Assembly (NCBI RefSeq): GCF_020497125.1
Contig: NC_059080.1
Location: forward strand, 71,530,618-71,594,617
DNA: 64,000 bases
DNA from: Mauremys mutica
Lineage: Eukaryota > Chordata > Testudines > Geoemydidae
Direction: 5' to 3'
The position numbers and the translations under genes were made by a program. The notes beneath the pieces were generated by a model. That model was not told the origin of the DNA. It saw only the letters and a program-made list of their open reading frames with translations, and searched no databases. Position 1 is the stretch's first letter; each line of letters starts with the position of its first letter. Below are positions 23,341 through 34,385 of this stretch, piece after piece.

Positions 23341-23778
23341 ACAGGATAAGGCTCTTTCTGCATATAGATAAAATGAGGCAGTTTAATAATATCCTTAGTA
23401 TATTCACAGGCATTAACAACATATCTCTGTTGCAGGATCAGTACATGTTTTAATATTTCTGCTGAGTAGGGCATTTGAAATGAGAAATGTTTCCGGAAAA
23501 ATTGTTGCTGGGGTTGCAGATTGTGTAAAATCTTGGCAAGAATATTTCTTCCTTTTGTATTGGTATTGTTTGTTTGCTTTGCTTTTCTCTGGTGTACTCT
23601 ATATCTTGAACACACAGTAATTGCATCTTAGGGCTAAGTCTCAGAAAGACGTTCTGTGTACAGTAATCAAACAGGGAAAATATGCCAGTGGAGCTAGTCT
23701 AAAATATAATTGTTTGGGGCCATATAACATCCCTAAAAGCAGTCCTGAGACAGTAAGAGAAAACATTATTTCTAGTCA

Positions 23779-23910
23779 AGTATCAGAGGGGTAGCCGTGT
23801 TAGTCTGGATCTGTAAAAGCAGCACAGAGTCCTGTGGCACCTTATAGACTAACAGACGTTTTGGAGCATGAGCTTTCGTGAGTGAATACCCACTTCGTCG
23901 GATGCATGTC
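23779..23910 (-). mobile_element. Penelope-like element, 3'-terminal insertion
   Basis: A perfect 12-bp direct repeat TATTTCTAGTCA (23767-23778 and 23911-23922) flanks a 132-bp unit. On the minus strand it begins with the hammerhead-like GCATCCGACGAAGTGGG segment and ends with AACACGGCTACCCCTCTGAT. Target duplications of 11-13 bp at three such units in this window show that this short piece was inserted by itself through a retrotransposition-like process. It has no coding capacity. Confidence 0.82.
23866..23905 (-). ncRNA. Hammerhead-ribozyme-like motif
   Basis: On the minus strand: GCAT, then CCGACGA, a stem II (GTGGGT with ACTCAC, one mismatch, loop ATTC), GAAA, a one-base-pair stem III with GC loop, a C at the cleavage position, and ATGC that pairs with the first GCAT as stem I. 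The hammerhead core is CUGANGA...GAAA; here the second core base is C instead of U, which should weaken or abolish cleavage. Such compact hammerheads are known in Penelope-like elements. Activity is not implied. Confidence 0.4.
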
Positions 23911-23922
23911 TATTTCTAGTCA

Positions 23923-25069
23923 GGCACTCGAATACCAGGAGTGTGGGACAGTATCCGAATGCAGATGGATGAGTAAAAACTGACACATACTACTCAAAAA
24001 AATAAATGGTCTTTGCACTGCATGAAGCAAGATCTCAGGAAAAGCCTAATTACACGACTGTGGACTCAGTTCAAGGGGTGAGAATCATATCACAAAGACC
24101 AGATAAAATGGTATTTTAATAATCCATTCTTCTAATCAAAATAGCAATTAGCCTCCACTATATTTTGGAAAAAGGAAGTACCAAACCCTCAGCCCTGCTC
24201 AGGATGTTCTGGCACTTCAAACACACATAAGGGGCAGCCTATCAGGGCCTGTTAGGATACCCTCTGTCCAAGAGTCTTCAGTTTCTATGTCCCCGGGGGG
24301 ACAGGGACTGTGGTTATGAGACTACTCTAACTTACAGTGGAAACCAGACCAACCCCAAAATCAGGAGACCATAAAGTTGACTTGAAGCCACTGTCCCTCC
24401 CAATCCCTTATACTCTTATGTTGAACCCAGTTTGGCCAACCCAGAGGGTTTGAGCCAAAATGTTCAATGATGGGAAAGCTTTTAGACATGGAGAAGTGAA
24501 AATTAAAAAAAACTCTCTCTAGACTGATGATGGCTACAGTCCATCATGTAATGGGGACTGAGCCTTTACAGATGTCACTATATGCACTTCAGGGCCCTCT
24601 AGGAGCAACATTTTTATCTGCTTGCTCCATATCTGGCACTCTGCACATTCCTGGGCCACCGCTAGGCCATTTACCAATGACCTCTGGCACTGCTGCTCCA
24701 CCACTGCCTACTATAGTGGTGCTGCCTCTTTATTTCAACAGCAGATTATTTGATGGCAACATCAGGAGATTCTTGTTCCTCTAAAATATTCAGGTGCATG
24801 AATGCATTCAGTATGGCATACCAGCCTATGTTTAAAAGTGCAGGTGCGGTTTTGCAATTAAGCCCTATATGCCTATTTCTGTAGTGAGGTGGATGGATGC
24901 CTTTGTATATGTGTTATCAAGTTCATAAAATATATATATTACATGCCACACCAACAGTCAAATTACATGACGTTTTAGCGTGTATCAAGATAGCAAAATC
25001 CATCACCGGTTTTCCAGCATCTTACCTGAGAACCTGCCTCTGACCTAGCTGAGGTCAAGCAGCTATGCT
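23923..25069. other. No recognised gene
   Basis: No repeat or coding domain identified. An 85-codon open frame at 24527-24784 (plus) has low-complexity Leu/Pro/Ser composition and no recognised family. Confidence 0.35.
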
Positions 25070-25440
25070 TGAGCTGGCAGTCCATTTGTATGTGAGAGAA
25101 AGCTGGTTGTATGTGAGAGAGCGCTGGTTGCAAGGCATTCTTCATGAGGGCCCATAAGCTGTGGAATTATCTTCCCCACCTTTGGTCCAAAGTAGCCCAG
25201 TTTGTTGACCTTCTGGGCATGCTGCAAAGCCCATCTTTTAGACCAGGTATTTGGGGAGGGCTGAGGCAATCGGAGCTGAGGTCTCTTTGAGGAAAATTCA
25301 GGGTGGCCAGATTTTGATTTGATTAATAATATATCTTAGCTGAACAGTGTATGGGAGCGTGTAGCCATTTCACTTTGTAATTATTTTAGCATTGTATTTT
25401 TAATTGATGGCAAGAGGACCTATATATAGTTTGAGAGGTA
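25070..25440 (+). mobile_element. LINE 3' end, L2/CR1-like remnant
   Basis: At 25157-25250 the plus strand reads through codons for a Trp-Asn-Tyr-Leu-Pro start and a hydrophobic, Leu-rich continuation, resembling the C-terminus (WNSLPxxLR...) of L2/CR1-clade LINE proteins, followed by an AT-rich tail. Stop codons and lack of catalytic domains make it a dead fragment. A 21-bp near-repeat (TGTATGTGAGAGA) lies at 25088-25131. Confidence 0.4.
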
Positions 25441-25868
25441 AGTGGGAGGAGTGTTCTTTATGTTAGATTATTTATATCCAGTAAACTCTACTCTGAGGTT
25501 CAGATTTACCTCACCACCCAGGTTTCACCAGAAGCTCAATGACCACAATCTATCTTAATTACCCCCTTTCTATTACTAGCCACATGGCATAATACTTCAA
25601 CAGCAAAATCATTCAGAAAAGCCATCCATCAGATCAGTACTAAGCAAGGAACTTTTGAGTAATTCAGCAAAATTTCATATGCAAAATCTAAACCTAATAG
25701 GCTTATAATATTCCAAGAACCAGGCACTCAAGCATTGCACTGACATATTGTATTAAAGGCCCAATTCTGTAATCCTCACTCACTTTGAGTAGTGCTTTTG
25801 TAACCCACTGGTGAGTGTGTGTTACAGATCCCGTCTGTGCCCAATCCACAGATAATATGACTCTATAC

Positions 25869-25912
25869 AGCTCCTAAAGAGCTAATAGCTCCTAAAGAGC
25901 TAATAGCTCTTT
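25869..25912. repeat. Small tandem palindromic repeat
   Basis: The 18-bp unit AGCTCCTAAAGAGCTAAT occurs twice, followed by AGCTCTTTAGCT, which is nearly the complement of part of the unit, so the stretch can also fold. Confidence 0.8.
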
Positions 25913-27962
25913 AGCTCATGAATCGGTCCCCAATCCAATCCCTGATATGTTGGCCAACATGGCTGCTATCATTTTTTACTTACACTAGTCCCGTTTGATA
26001 TGCTAAATCTGAATAGAAAGGAATAAAGGTGAACAGCTTTGTGCAAACATGATGAGGAAAGTACTCACTGGATCTATATTGAATCCTGCTAATAGGAAAA
26101 AAGATTTCTTTGAAGTTTGCAATACATAACTCAGCACATGGATTACCAGGGTGCAGCCACTTGAGCTATTAAAAGAAATTCACATGCTGAGGAGTTGACA
26201 TTTTTGAGCTATCTGGTCTGTTAGCATCTTGAGGAGGTATTACTTGACATAGAGAAGTGTTATAGAGAAAAGCTTTATTGTAGTAGTGTCTTCTTTCACG
26301 TCTTTTATAGACAAGTCTGTTTTATAATCTGTATCTAGCAAATAAGTAAATAGCAATGAAAAACTCTTAAATTACTTTTGACAAAAAGAGAATGTTGCAC
26401 TTATTCTACATTTTTGTTAATCTGGAAATCTTTTATCTGCACACTATCATCCACCCTAATTCTACTGAAGGAGGTGACCTTCCTGTATAAGCCAAATTGG
26501 CTAACATAAGTGAATATTTGAAGAGTCCCTAAAAGAACAGAATGTCTTGTTCATTTACATACAGTAAACACATGTTTCATCCAAACAGCATGGAATTGTG
26601 AAATAGTTTGGAATCCAATAGCTTCTTTCATTTCAGCTTTGAAAATGCTGGCTAATGAGTCCCAAAAGGATGTATTTTCTCTTGTTTACAAGAGTATTAT
26701 ATTATAAAAAAATAGTTTTGAAAGAGCATTAATCTTTCATTTCTTGAGCACTCTGTTTCAGTGGAACTACTATTTCTAAGATTGAACAACAGGCAACCCC
26801 ATGATTCATTCATTTATAGTTACACATCACATTGAGATAGATAGATAGATAGACTGACAATATGTCTGTCTATCTTTATCACCACAGTCTAGAAGTAATT
26901 TAGAAGTTGGAAATGCTTCTTCTAACAGTCATAATTCAGGCTGCATTCATCTGGCACCAGACTCCCCTTCTCTCTGAAAATCTAAGCAGATTGTGAACAA
27001 CAACAATAAAACACTCCAAAACTGATCTCTACAAATATTTCATTTCTGTTTCCTCCTGAGCTTTTCATACACTGAACATCTGTAGTATGAATGCCTTAAA
27101 TTCCAGCTGATGCTAATACTAATTTTGGTCATTGATTTCAGTGGAAGTTGAAAGTATTCAGTCCCTCCCAGGATCAAGTCCAAAGAGAAAACTGCCAGTT
27201 GTAGTCTGGGCTATAAAATCACCATAGCAACAACAAACCATCAGTCCCCCAAAAGATATCTTGAAGAAACCTGTCCTAATAAAATTACTGTGTTTGTGGA
27301 GGCAATTTCATAAGTTTTCCACAGGATTGTTGCTGCAGAGCAGTCCAGGTACATAAAGCAGAAACAAAGGGGAAAAAAATCATAGGGCTGAATAGCTTAA
27401 GTGCTAAGCTTTCACTTCTGAGACCAGAGTTTAATTTTAAAATAAAATCATATGCAAAACAAGGTAGGTGGTCTCCTTTCAGTCCCTGCTGGCTAGGACG
27501 CCACACCATAAAACTATCCCACAGAATCTGACGTAGTTAGTAGTCACTGCCCAAGAGAGGCCCAAATCTGATTTGTTAGCAGCTGAATTATCTCTTAAGT
27601 GAAGGGTTAGCAGCAAAGGAAATCTTGCATTGCAATCAAATGTATCCAGGCTGTGGAAAACCCTCTCTGTGCACAAAATGCAGGCTCCATTTCTTACCCT
27701 GCATAAGCTCAACCACTTGCCCAAATTTTAACATGCCTTCCTTTCATAAATTACCATGTTAAGACTCCTGTAATAGCATCTGGAAAATCTTAGGTATGGA
27801 AGGTACACAAATCACCCCAAAGGGCTAGTCAGACCATAGCTTGAATATCATTCTCAATTTAACCCTGCCACAGAATTCACATCAAAGAACTGGAAAGGAC
27901 ACAGGAGAAACAAACAAAGAGTGAGATGTCTCAGCAGCTCTAGTGACAGTAAAAGAATTAGG
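25913..27962. other. No recognised gene
   Basis: AT-rich. A short (ATAG)n run is at 26834-26852. Short open frames only. Confidence 0.35.
26834..26852. repeat. (ATAG)n microsatellite
   Basis: About five consecutive ATAG units. Confidence 0.85.
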
Positions 27963-27970
27963 TTTTGTTC

Positions 27971-28266
27971 CAGGGCCGCCAGAGGATTATGGGGTCCTGG
28001 GGTCTTTGGCAGTGGGGCCCCCCTGCCGCCAAATTGCTGCTGAAGACCCTGCACTTCGGCAACAGGTCCCGGAGCAGAAGGACCCTCCACCGCCGAATTG
28101 CTGCCGAAGACCCGGAGCGGAAGAAGCTCCAGGGGCCCAGGCCCTGCGAGAGTTTTCCGGGGCCCCTGGAGCGAGTGAAGGACCCTGCTCCAGGGACCCT
28201 GAAAAAATGTCGTGGGAGCCTGGGGCAAATTGCCCCACTTGCCCCCCCCCCCCCCGGGCGGCCCTG
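27971..28266. mobile_element. Non-autonomous hAT element
   Basis: The ends are CAGGGCCGCC and GGGCGGCCCTG. TTTTGTTC (27963-27970) and TTTTATTC (28267-28274) form an 8-bp target duplication with one mismatch, diagnostic of hAT transposition. The interior is GC-rich with repeated CCGCCGAATTGCTGC and GAAGACCC blocks and a poly(C) run near 28243-28256. Open frames of up to 151 codons across it come from this GC-rich repeat composition and are not genes. Related copies: 8262, 45666, 54711, 62509. Confidence 0.85.
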
Positions 28267-28384
28267 TTTTATTCCTTAGTATTAATGCTTTGCACTTCTT
28301 ATGGTGCATTTCATCAAGGAATTTAAAGAGTTTTTTTACTAATGAATTAGTTAAGCCACGTAGTGCCCCTGTGGAGTACTGCCA

Positions 28385-28532
28385 TTCTACAACTATTTAA
28401 AAATGAGTAAATTGAGGGTGAGTGATCAGTCCAAAATTGCACAGCAGGTGCAGAGTTAAGAACAAAAGCCATAAGTCCAGCCTGACTCCCAATCATATGT
28501 TCTAACCAAAAGAGACCACTCCCTGCAGCGGA
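28385..28532 (+). mobile_element. MIR-type SINE
   Basis: AATGAGTAAATTGAGGGTGAG followed by a CCAAAATTGCACAGCAGGTG block and CTGACTCCCAATCATATG corresponds to the MIR core and the region 3' of it in sense orientation. It ends where the MITE at 28536 begins. Confidence 0.6.
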
Positions 28533-28535
28533 ACC

Positions 28536-28838
28536 TAAAGCTATATCTGCACTAGCACTTTTGTCAGTATAACTTATGTCGCTCACAAGTGTGAAAAAAA
28601 CACCCCTCTGAGCAACATAAGTTACATCAACAGAAGCACCAGTGGGGACAGCACTATGCTGGAGGGAGGCACTCTCCCACCAATATAGCTACCGCTACTC
28701 ATCGTGGGTGGTTTAATTATATTGACACAAGAGCTCTCTCCCATCAGCACAGAGATGGCTACACGGGTGATCTTACAGTGGTGCAGCTGCATCGGTACAG
28801 CTGTGCTGCTGTAAGGGCTCTAGTGTAGACATGGCCTG
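28536..28838. mobile_element. MITE with CTATATCTGCACTAG ends
   Basis: The left end AGCTATATCTGCACTAGCAC pairs with the right end CTCTAGTGTAGACATGGCC. Internal foldback blocks are present (AACTTATGTCGCTCA with GAGCAACATAAGTTACATC; CCACCAATATAGCTACC). It has no coding capacity. No target duplication is clear, so the superfamily is open. Confidence 0.6.
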
Positions 28839-28839
28839 C

Positions 28840-31800
28840 GTTCCTACATTGTGTGGCGTTTTCCCCCTTTCTCTTCAGTGTATGCAGTGTTAGAATGTTT
28901 GTCGTATTTTAGTTAGAACAGAATTTGTTAAATCCACCTACAGTATTTTCAGTGAAATTGGCATCAAAGCATAACATTTCCATCTTATCCCATTAAACTG
29001 GTGTGTGAGGGGAGAGAGAATTTTCCCCAGTCTCCCTGAGGAGGTGTATGCAATTGCTCATGTTAGAGCAGATCACTGGCAATCTGGAAAGAGAAATCTT
29101 TTTACCGTTTATTTTCCTTTATAGAGAGAATAGCACATATAAAATGAATGTCATGCCTCATTTCTTTTTATTTCAAGCTATACTTGATGAGCTTCTTTTT
29201 TCGCTAAAGTAAATAAAATATTCATTTAGTGTTTATAGAATTGCAAGCCCCATAGAATGAGTCAGAGAAAGCTTGCACAGAATGTATCACAAGGTGGAAA
29301 GAGCCTCTATTGTTTTACATTCATCAGTCTGGTAAGCCTATAGGCTTATGGGGAGTACTCTGTGAAGCCACAAGGGAAGATTTAGATTTAGGCCTTGATC
29401 TTGTGACATGTTGCATATGGACTAACCCTTGTGCTTGCCTGGAGTCAATTGCAGGATCAGGGCTTTAATGCTTAGACTCAGCCTTTTGTTCCCGGGGTAA
29501 TCAGCACTATGGAAATATGGCTGAAAGCAATAACAGTCACCCACAAAGCAATGTAAGGTGCAGTCCATAGAGAGTCTTCTGTTCTTCTAAGATAAAGTTG
29601 TGACTGCTGACTGGAGGGAAAAGAGGTAGAAATTCTCAGCACTTCATCTGGGATACAGAGGGTATCGCAGGAGGAAAGTAATTTAGTGTGTCTTTACCCT
29701 CAGCTGCAATTTCTGCCTTGGCAAATCTGTGTCATAAACTTCTACAGAAACAGGACGGGTTATATGTTGAGCCATGACAGTTGATTCGTGCTGTACATAG
29801 ACACAAAGCTGTCTCACTGTCTAATTCAAATGCAGATAATACAGATCAAATTGGCGGATGGTGGATGGTCAAATTGGTGGGGCTGTCTAGGAGACATCAT
29901 TCCAGAAAGTCCACAAGGAAAAAAAAGTGTTTTCAGGATAGCATGGAAGAAGGGAATTCCTGAGTTAGTGGGAAGAGGGAGGCAGTGAAAGCATAAGGAT
30001 GAGCATAGAAGAAGGTGAGAGTGGAAGAAAGATACAAAGGGGTTTCCTGGGAGTGTTCAGGGGAGAAGATGGAGCATGAGGGAGAGGAGAAGAGAGCTGG
30101 AGTTGTGCAGGGATGATGGAGAATGAGGGAGAATGAGAAGTTGTGAGCTGGATGCAGTTTCTCTAGGCTTACAGCCATGTAACTCAGAATAGTGTTTGGA
30201 ATCCACTCCTGTGGCTGAAAGCCTCTTAGGGCAAAGGTTAGTGACACAACCTGTTCACAAGGATACTTGCAAAGCCCATAAAATCTTAAAGAGGGTTGTC
30301 ATGTACTTGCTAGCACAGGTCACGTGCTTATAGAACATGCTTACATGACTCAGGCACACTAGAAAGAATACTGAAAGAAAATTGGCCAGACAAGAGCAAA
30401 GCTACATCTTCACTCATTCATTCTCAGACAAACAAATCTAGTAATAAGCCTGACACAAACAGCCCTAAACTTTGAAGTTCAGATCTAAATCCAAATCCAG
30501 TGTTCCCAGCAGACCTTGTCCTTGCAGTGGGCCCAGCTAAATCGCTGGTCCAAACACCCCAAACTGGCGGAAACTGCATTTCTAGATCTGAAATCTGAAA
30601 CTGGGGCGGATCTCCAATAAAAACCACTGTCCTGATAGTTTTGGCTGTGCTGTACTGCACTCTATATCCAGAGAGCCACCTGGTCAAAGGGGTGAGCATC
30701 TTCTTCACTCTGACCTACAAGGAAGCTGATGGAACTGCCTTCCATGTACCTTCAAACAGCTCTTTTCCTGCAACCCTTTTTAGGAGCCTGAAGGACTGCT
30801 TCCCATCATCTGCTAAAAAGGCCATTTGCAAAGGGTCATCAGTCCCCATATTCCAAAACAATTAGTGAAGGAAGCAAACAAAAATACAGCTGGAGGCAAA
30901 CTACGGTACATTAGAAGCTTCATTGCCTCACACTTAAAGATAAGTATTCTTGAGTAGATGGTGCATGGCAGTCAGATATTAGCAGTGTAGCAGTGGGGTA
31001 CCAGGGAATCACTTCTGCCTTGCGTATAGCTTATATTTTTAATGTGGCAGGCTATGAATATAAAGTGACCATTATCCTCATTCTGCTTTAAAAGCAAAAC
31101 AGAGAAGAACCTTTTATTGTACATGCTAAGGGAGCTGGCTACTAGCAGCTAATATAGTAATATATCTAATAACTCTATAAGGAACCAGACATTTTTCTCA
31201 CATGCAACCATTTCAAAAATGTCACTGGTTGATGCAGTGCCACATTAGCTTAGGCCATCATGATTTTATCACACACCATAATTTGCCTAATGAAGAAAGG
31301 AAAGAGAAATGCTATCATATGTATTGTGGGTACTTTACTGTGGGAAGGTAAAGGGAATCAATAGTGCACTCTGTGTAGCATTCAGAGAGAGCCCTGCGTG
31401 GATCAATACTGAACTGCACTCACTCAGATTGCAAAACCAAAAAATGGATCATACTACTAGCTTTTTATTTTGAAATGAAAGTTTCCTAGCCGTGGTTCTG
31501 GCTAGTCATGCTCACAGACACTACACTCACTCTGTGGAGTTAACATTTTGTTTTCCAAACATAAAACAAGCCATTAAAGAGTGAACATTAGCTAGCTACT
31601 ACCCCACATTCATCCCTCTACATATAGGGGAAACTGACTTCTCAGCCCCCGTAACTGTTGCTGATTCCTAGCTTTTTAGTGGTAACCTCTGACTGTGACT
31701 AGGGTTTGGAGAAATCAGTTATCTGTGACAGCGTGCAGTTTTTTAGGAGTGTAAGGACCAACTCAGTGTAGAGATGTAACTCAGGGACCACTGGGTCTAA

Positions 31801-32459
31801 AACCATGTGCTCCTGTTGCCTAAGCTAACGGACCAAGCAGTAGAGCCTCATGCTTTTTAGATCCAAAGATCACCACAGATGACCCAATTAGGGGTGGCCC
31901 ATATGACAATTTGAATTGCAATACATCTCTGAAGCTTAGGGTCTATGTAACCCATGCTAATGGACTGTGACCCTTCATCCCCCTCCGCTGGCTAGTCCAC
32001 ATATAGAGATTTATGAGTCTGCTATAGCCTCCACACTGATGAGCCTGAGTCTCTAGCTCTAGAAATAGCATCTTGTGCTTTTAGCTCTAGAAGTCTAGGG
32101 GGTCAGTTCTCACACATAACCTGTCCAGTTACATTACATTTGCCTCAGAAATCAGCTAGCTTAAGCCATAAATAGAAACCTTACATTCATGCAGTTTGAT
32201 TTTGTATTTGTAAACAGATTCTGAATGAGCTTTCCCTTGACATCTAGTGGTGAGCTGTGGAAAAGGACTTCAGGAGCTGATCTCGTTTGCATGGACACAC
32301 CCACCATGCTCAGCATGATGGGATTGCTTGCCCAAATGATCCCTTGTGGCCGGTGTAAGATCCACAGTTTCCTTGTTATTGGGGCAGGAGTATTAAAGGA
32401 TTGTTATTGTTGCTGTGTGAGTCGAGGGCAGCAGAACTGTACCTGGCATACCCCAATGG
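28840..32459. other. Long stretch without a recognised gene
   Basis: No domain-bearing open frame. Palindromic scraps occur at about 29393-29466 (GCCTTGATCTTGTGACA with GCAGGATCAGGGC) and at 30460-30620 (GATCTAAATCC / AGATCTGAAATC). A purine-rich tract lies at 29920-30140. Confidence 0.35.
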
Positions 32460-32587
32460 AGATACTGAACCCAGCCCTTGTTGCTGCTCGCTCCACCTGG
32501 CAGAAGGATTACATATTTGTTAAGTTTAGTTTGCTGGCTCCTTGGCTTTTTCTACAGGCTCCCTTCCTTTGAGCCTTCTCCTTTCTC
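32460..32587 (+). repeat. Direct duplication of an LTR tail plus flank, copy 1
   Basis: These 128 bp match 33515-33643 with only three differences. The first part is an LTR 3' end (AGATACTGAACCCAGCCC ... GAAGGATTACA); the rest (TATTTGTTAAGTTTAG ... CTTCTCCTTTCTC) lies beyond that LTR end. It ends where a 21-bp minisatellite begins. Confidence 0.85.
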
Positions 32588-32647
32588 ACCCTCACCTGAA
32601 TGGTACTCACCCTCAACTGAATGGTACTCACCCTCAACTGAATGGTA
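32585..32647. repeat. 21-bp minisatellite, three units
   Basis: The unit CTCACCCTCAACTGAATGGTA is present three times, the first with C instead of A at one position. It abuts the right edge of the duplicated block at 32460-32587. Confidence 0.9.
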
Positions 32648-32954
32648 CTCGCTAGGCAGGGGACATGGGTTCCAAAACCCAATCAGGGGGATAGACAGGT
32701 ATGTGTGACTAGTGGTGTGGGCCCAGCTTAAGGGTTCTAAACTCCATTTAATCCTTCTTCTCTCCCTGGTACATGCTATAGAGCTGAAATCACTAATACC
32801 TATAAATAAGTATTAGACCTACTTTGGGACAGTGTCTCTATTGTAAGAGCCTGCCCTATATGCACCAGTAGTGAGGCTCCCCCCACTAACAGCTGAAATC
32901 ACTGTGTGAAGTGTGAGGCCATAAGACATCTTGGTAGCTGGGCAGCAGGTGGAA

Positions 32955-33571
32955 AGGCATGGCCATCAGGGCAGTTGGCGGAGAGGGATGGCCAGCAGGG
33001 CAGCTGGCAGAGAGGGTGACAGCAGAGCCCCACAAAGAGGTGTGGTAATCACACAGTGGGGCAGCAAGTGAGTGCCTGAACAGTGGAGTGTATAAGGTGC
33101 CTCTTTACCCTGCCCCCTTCCACCCAGGGTGGGAGGTGAACTCTGCAGATGAACCTCTGAACTCTGGGGCTGCACTGGCCAAGGATAGCAACTGTAAGTG
33201 GGGTGCAGAGAAAGGATGGGCATGTTAAAGGGACTTTGGGGTTGCTGGACTTAAGAACCTGAGGGGAAAATGACACTGCCCAACTTACTTGGGGGTGGGT
33301 CTTTTTGCTTATGGTTTATGTTTATGTAGCCTCGTTGTGGAGTTTTCCCAAATTAATACTGAGTTACCTCCTTTTATTAAAAGTTTTTGCTACACTTAGA
33401 TTCTGTGCTTGTGAGAGGGGAAGCATTGCCTCTTAGAGGTGGTGTGTAATTGTCCTAGGTCACTGGGTGGGAATTCGAGCCAATTTTATGCTGTACTGGT
33501 GAAAAGGAACCCCTAGATACTGAACCCAGCCCTTGTTGCTGCTGGCTCCACCTGGCAGAAGGATTACATAT
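32955..33571 (+). mobile_element. LTR of a retroelement, 5' limit unclear
   Basis: From about 33100 the sequence follows an LTR plan: a GC-richer U3, a TTTTATTAAAAG signal near 33377, then TTGTGAGAGGGGAAGCATTG, a GTCACTGGGTGGGAATTCG block and the end GAAGGATTACA at 33571. The parallel order at 15900-16173 supports one LTR family. Upstream, a 31-bp unit around ATGGCCAGCAGGGCAG is tandemly duplicated (about 32957-33018). The 5' end may lie near 32700 but shows no clear TG start. No second LTR or coding region is visible. Confidence 0.5.
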
Positions 33572-33643
33572 TTGTTAAGTTTAGTTTGCTGGCTCCTTGG
33601 CTTTTTCTACAGGCCTCCCTTCCTTTGTGCCTTCTCCTTTCTC
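33515..33643 (+). repeat. Direct duplication of an LTR tail plus flank, copy 2
   Basis: Second copy of 32460-32587, starting inside the LTR and running 72 bp past its end. Three differences in 129 positions indicate a much younger event than the elements around it. Confidence 0.85.
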
Positions 33644-34014
33644 TTTTCTTTCTCTTTTTTTTGTTTGTTTTTAGGTTTTTGTTTTGTTAGTTCTGTTAAA
33701 GTGGTCTAGGGGCCTTTGGCATCGCCTGCAAATTATAATGGATTGTTATTATTTATTATTAAGTTGTCTAACGTCGTCTTGCTATATACAACTGATTTTT
33801 CCAGTTGTAAAACAACAAGACGCTATTTACAAAGCAATGTTGGCTTGTGTTTATATGGTTTTGCATTGTTGAGGTTGGATTTTTTAAATCTATTTTTCCA
33901 TGGCAGCTGATAGATTAATTTATCCTGAATCCAGCAGCTGAAGGTAAGAGTGGTAAGGCTGCATAATTAAGCAAGGAGAAGTAGTTGTGGCTTAGGAGTG
34001 GTATGAGTTCACAA

Positions 34015-34098
34015 GCCAAATCTTCAGCTGCTGTAAATCAGCATAGCCCTACTGACTTCAATAGAGTTATGCTGATTTATATGAGCTGAAGATCTGGC
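34015..34098. repeat. Short palindromic repeat, best example
   Basis: GCCAAATCTTCAGCTGCTG pairs with ATGAGCTGAAGATCTGGC, and TAAATCAGCATAGCCCTA with AGAGTTATGCTGATTTA, around GACTTCAAT. The arms are about 36 bp each with few mismatches. MITE-like by form, no visible target duplication. Confidence 0.65.
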
Positions 34099-34145
34099 TC
34101 CATTTTCTCCATCCCTATTTTTTTAAATGCTCTGCTCGGGTTTGA

Positions 34146-34385
34146 CTCATGGACTTTAAGGCCAGCAGGGACCATCATGATCATCTAGTCTGATCTCCTG
34201 CACTTTGCAGGCCACAGAACCCCATATACTCAGACCTGTAGTAGGCCCATAACCTCTGTCTGAGTTACTGAAGTACTCAAATCCACATTGCACAGGAGGG
34301 TGAAGCCCCCCACCCAGGGTTTCTTCTGTGTGACCTGGAGGAAAATTCCTTCCCAACCACAAATATGGTGATCAGTTAGACTCTG
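34146..34385 (-). mobile_element. CR1 LINE 3' end, reversed
   Basis: ACTTTAAGGCCAGCAGGGAC followed by ATCATCTAGTCTGATCTCCTG, a GAGTTACTGAAGTACTCAAA block and GGAAAATTCCTTCCCAACC is the CR1 3' untranslated region read backwards. The same order occurs at 40223-40480. Confidence 0.75.

Noticed and set aside
24300..24784. Exon candidate with an 85-codon frame
   Set aside because: Low-complexity Leu/Pro/Ser-rich translation with no splice context or recognised family.
27854..28326. Open frames of 127-151 codons on both strands at 28 kb
   Set aside because: They fall in a GC-rich hAT-N element with an 8-bp target duplication, overlap in several frames on both strands and have Pro/Gly/Ala-biased composition.
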